NCBI GenBank assembly: GCA_963696075.1
Contig: CAVOJD010000029.1
Span: 704,710-768,709, forward strand
DNA from: CAJQQK01 sp963696075
GTDB taxonomy: Bacteria > Pseudomonadota > Alphaproteobacteria > Rhizobiales > Hyphomicrobiaceae
Reading direction: 5' to 3'
Length of the DNA: 64,000 nucleotides
Shown: piece by piece, positions 62,286 through 64,000 of the stretch
How positions within the stretch are numbered: position 1 is the stretch's first letter
Layout: the number at the start of each line of letters is the position of its first letter
The notes under the pieces: generated by a model
What the model was told of the DNA's origin: nothing
What the model saw: the letters and a program-made list of their open reading frames with translations, nothing else
The model's database searches: none
Translations under genes and position numbers: made by a program

Positions 62286-63275
62286 TTACGGCTGGCGCAT
62301 GGCTGCGATCAGGCGCTCGATCCGAAACTGCTTCGAGACCAAGCCCTGCGCCACACCGACTTCATACCAGCGTCGATACCATTTTTCCGCGTCCTGGATA
62401 TCGCCGTCCCCCGGCGTGCCGCCAACAGAACGGATGTGTCGTGGATCGTAGGTGCGCGCGAGCGCCCAGGCAATGTCGGCATTCTCCTCCGGCGCAAATG
62501 CCATCAAGGTCTTCCGGGCCTCGGCAATCTTGTTGCTCTCGAACAGTGCCTTGGCCTGCCTGAGGGCGACATCCTTCGCGGCGGCCGGCGGGACAGGAGG
62601 TGGCAGCGAGACAGGTCGCGTGCGGAGACTGTTATCAGGGGCCGCACGCTGGCGATCCGGGAGAGACTGAGGGGCTATGCGCGCCGCCGGCGCCGGCTCC
62701 GCAACCGGCGGCGGCGCCGGACCCCGCCGGACGGGTTCCACGTCGCGAAGGTCGTCAGGTGTTGCCGGCAACGCGGCAATCCGCGCGGGTCCAAGCGCAC
62801 GATCGCGAAGACGTTCCTCAAACGGTGGCACCGCCTCCCGTATCGCCGCCTCGACCTCGGCGGACCGCTCCCTATCCGTCGTCGCAGCCTCCGGGGCGCC
62901 GCCCGCGGCCAATCGTGGCAATTGGGGGAGATGATCGGCAATGGCGTGGCGCGCCGGCGGCGTCTCGCCCGCGCTCTCCAGCCCCAGATGCCGAACGTAC
63001 GGCCGTGCCCAGTCGGGAACCGTGACCGGCCCATAGGAGACGAGACCAGCCGCCCCCGCGACGAGCACCAGAAGGACGACGACGCCACCGCCAAGATTGG
63101 AGGCGGGCCGCGTTTCGCGCCGCTCGTCGACCACGAGTTCGCGCGAATTACCCTCACATACAGCCAGCTCGGTGGATGGATGACGGAGCGCCAACTCGGC
63201 CTGCATCTTCTGCAGCGATGCAAGGGCCTGCCGGACCTCCTCGATCCGCGTCTCGTGTGTGTCCTTACGAACCAT
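62286..63275 (-). CDS. Membrane-anchored protein with C-terminal TPR/Sel1-like region
   Basis: This 329-residue protein has a short N-terminal coiled-coil-prone segment (about 8-30), one membrane helix (about 61-81), a long Pro/Arg/Ala-rich linker (about 95-240) and a helical C-terminal domain (about 245-325). The C-terminal domain has the repeat-like elements RQAKALFESNKIAEARKTL and DAEKWYRRWYEVGVAQG that suggest TPR or Sel1-type helices. It would sit in the inner membrane with the C-terminal domain in the periplasm. It lies between two dynamin-like GTPase genes, on the opposite strand. A scaffold role for that locus is inference. Confidence 0.72.
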   Translation of the reverse strand: MVRKDTHETRIEEVRQALASLQKMQAELALRHPSTELAVCEGNSRELVVDERRETRPASNLGGGVVVLLVLVAGAAGLVSYGPVTVPDWARPYVRHLGLESAGETPPARHAIADHLPQLPRLAAGGAPEAATTDRERSAEVEAAIREAVPPFEERLRDRALGPARIAALPATPDDLRDVEPVRRGPAPPPVAEPAPAARIAPQSLPDRQRAAPDNSLRTRPVSLPPPVPPAAAKDVALRQAKALFESNKIAEARKTLMAFAPEENADIAWALARTYDPRHIRSVGGTPGDGDIQDAEKWYRRWYEVGVAQGLVSKQFRIERLIAAMRQP

Positions 63276-63569
63276 GCCCTGACCCGGTCGCCGTAGCGTT
63301 GAAAGCTTGCTCAGTCCTAGTTAGGCAGGGAAAACACAGCGGCGACAATAGACAAAAGAGAATGTCGCTGATCATTAAGCGGATCATTCAGTTATGCTCT
63401 TGAAAGCCGTAATTCCCCCAAAACCTAGTATCGCCCCGAAATTGGGCAACCCTGGGATATCGAACGAAAAATTCGAAATTGGCGTCGAATGTCGCCGCAC
63501 GCTCGCCTAAAACCCGGCATAATTCTCCTTTCGTTGAATGATATTTTCCTCATAGCCGGGTGAGACTGC
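63276..63569. promoter_or_regulatory. Divergent promoter region of the GTPase locus
   Basis: This 294-base interval between divergent genes is more AT-rich than its surroundings, especially 63330-63560, and should hold promoters for both the membrane protein and the second GTPase. I found no clear hairpin or small gene. Confidence 0.35.
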
Positions 63570-64000
63570 ATGACCCTGACGCCAGCCCCCTCGCCATCCT
63601 CCCGCTCTGATAAGCCCGGCCCTGCCTCCGAAAGTGCCGGCGCCACCATCCCCTCTGCCAAGCCGCCGACGCCCACAGCGCCGCTCCGGAGCCTCGCTTT
63701 CTGTCCTGATCTCGAAGCCGCGCGCCAGGATCTGTTGGCGAAAGCGGAAAAGCTGAGACCGCTGGTGCCCGACCACGCCAGCGCCTTCATCGACACCGCA
63801 ACGGAGACGCTTGCGAACCTGAGCTGCCGGATCGCGGTCATCGGCCAGGTGAAGGCTGGTAAAAGCAGCTTCGTCAATGCGCTGATCGGACATCCAAGCT
63901 TCCTGCCGACGGATATCAATCCCTGGACGACGGCGATCACGCGCTTGAACTTTCTCGAGACTGAGCCGACCGGCGCGGCGACGATGTCGTTCCGCTTCTT
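63570..64000 (+). CDS. Dynamin-family GTPase, N-terminal part
   Basis: The frame from ATG 63570 (GGGTGAG upstream) runs to the window edge, so only 143 residues are seen. A Pro/Ser/Ala-rich leader of about 45 residues precedes a helix and the P-loop GQVKAGKSS (92-100), followed by FVNALIG and the switch I region LPTDINPWTTAITRL. The pattern GxVKAGKSSFxNALxG and the following Thr-rich loop are typical of bacterial dynamin-like proteins. A long minus-strand frame over this stretch is a shadow. With the GTPase at 61407 it frames the membrane protein at 62286. Confidence 0.8.
   Translation, partial: MTLTPAPSPSSRSDKPGPASESAGATIPSAKPPTPTAPLRSLAFCPDLEAARQDLLAKAEKLRPLVPDHASAFIDTATETLANLSCRIAVIGQVKAGKSSFVNALIGHPSFLPTDINPWTTAITRLNFLETEPTGAATMSFRF

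Noticed and set aside
63425..63940. Minus-strand frame of 171 codons near the right edge
   Set aside because: The plus strand encodes a dynamin-type P-loop GTPase over the same bases; the minus frame shows no domain.
1..64000. CRISPR arrays, insertion sequences or prophage genes
   Set aside because: No spaced direct repeats, transposase or phage structural motifs were found on either strand.

Overview
The window looks like a chromosome segment of an alphaproteobacterium, most probably of the Hyphomicrobiales (Rhizobiales). The evidence is uniformly high GC, the gene order gyrA - coaD - two cyclophilins - queA - tgt that I recognise from that group, and an ArsR-type regulator fused to a methyltransferase in front of metF. 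I made this assignment by eye, without a database search.

Layout. 1-14.6 kb is mostly housekeeping: the start of an MlaC-like lipid-binding protein (cut by the window edge), a membrane protein, an ArsR/methyltransferase regulator with a palindromic operator and metF, small envelope proteins, gyrA, an ammonium channel, coaD, two peptidyl-prolyl isomerases, queA (frameshifted in this sequence), tgt and tRNA-Lys(TTT). 15-33 kb is a glycan-type cluster: two GT28-like glycosyltransferases (one fused to an APH-like kinase), three GT4 glycosyltransferases, two further APH-like kinases, an MsbA-type ABC exporter, a NarX/NarL-type two-component pair, a MacA/MacB-type efflux set and a histidine phosphatase. 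I do not know its product; a phosphorylated oligosaccharide, glycolipid or small glycoside is the best inference. 33.6-42.9 kb is one long minus-strand efflux operon: PadR regulator, membrane-fusion adaptor, RND pump, ABC ATPase, FtsX-type permease and a second adaptor.

43-61.3 kb is a catabolic island. It has four sulfatases without signal peptides, all with a Cys-type formylglycine motif, the formylglycine-generating enzyme that would activate them, a complete tripartite tricarboxylate transporter (TctC, TctB, TctA), an EamA transporter, two enolase-superfamily enzymes, a split UxaA-type lyase and a dimethylglycine-dehydrogenase-like flavoprotein with a GcvT half. Together they suggest uptake of small, probably sulfated, organic acids and their intracellular desulfation and breakdown. 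61.4-64 kb begins a dynamin-like GTPase locus: a short GTPase, a divergent membrane-anchored protein, and a second GTPase cut by the window edge.

Four genes (queA, the GT28-kinase fusion, one enolase-superfamily gene and the GcvT flavoprotein) carry single-base frameshifts while the reading frame remains well conserved on both sides. I read these as probable sequence errors or very recent lesions rather than old pseudogenes. No CRISPR array, insertion sequence or prophage was seen.
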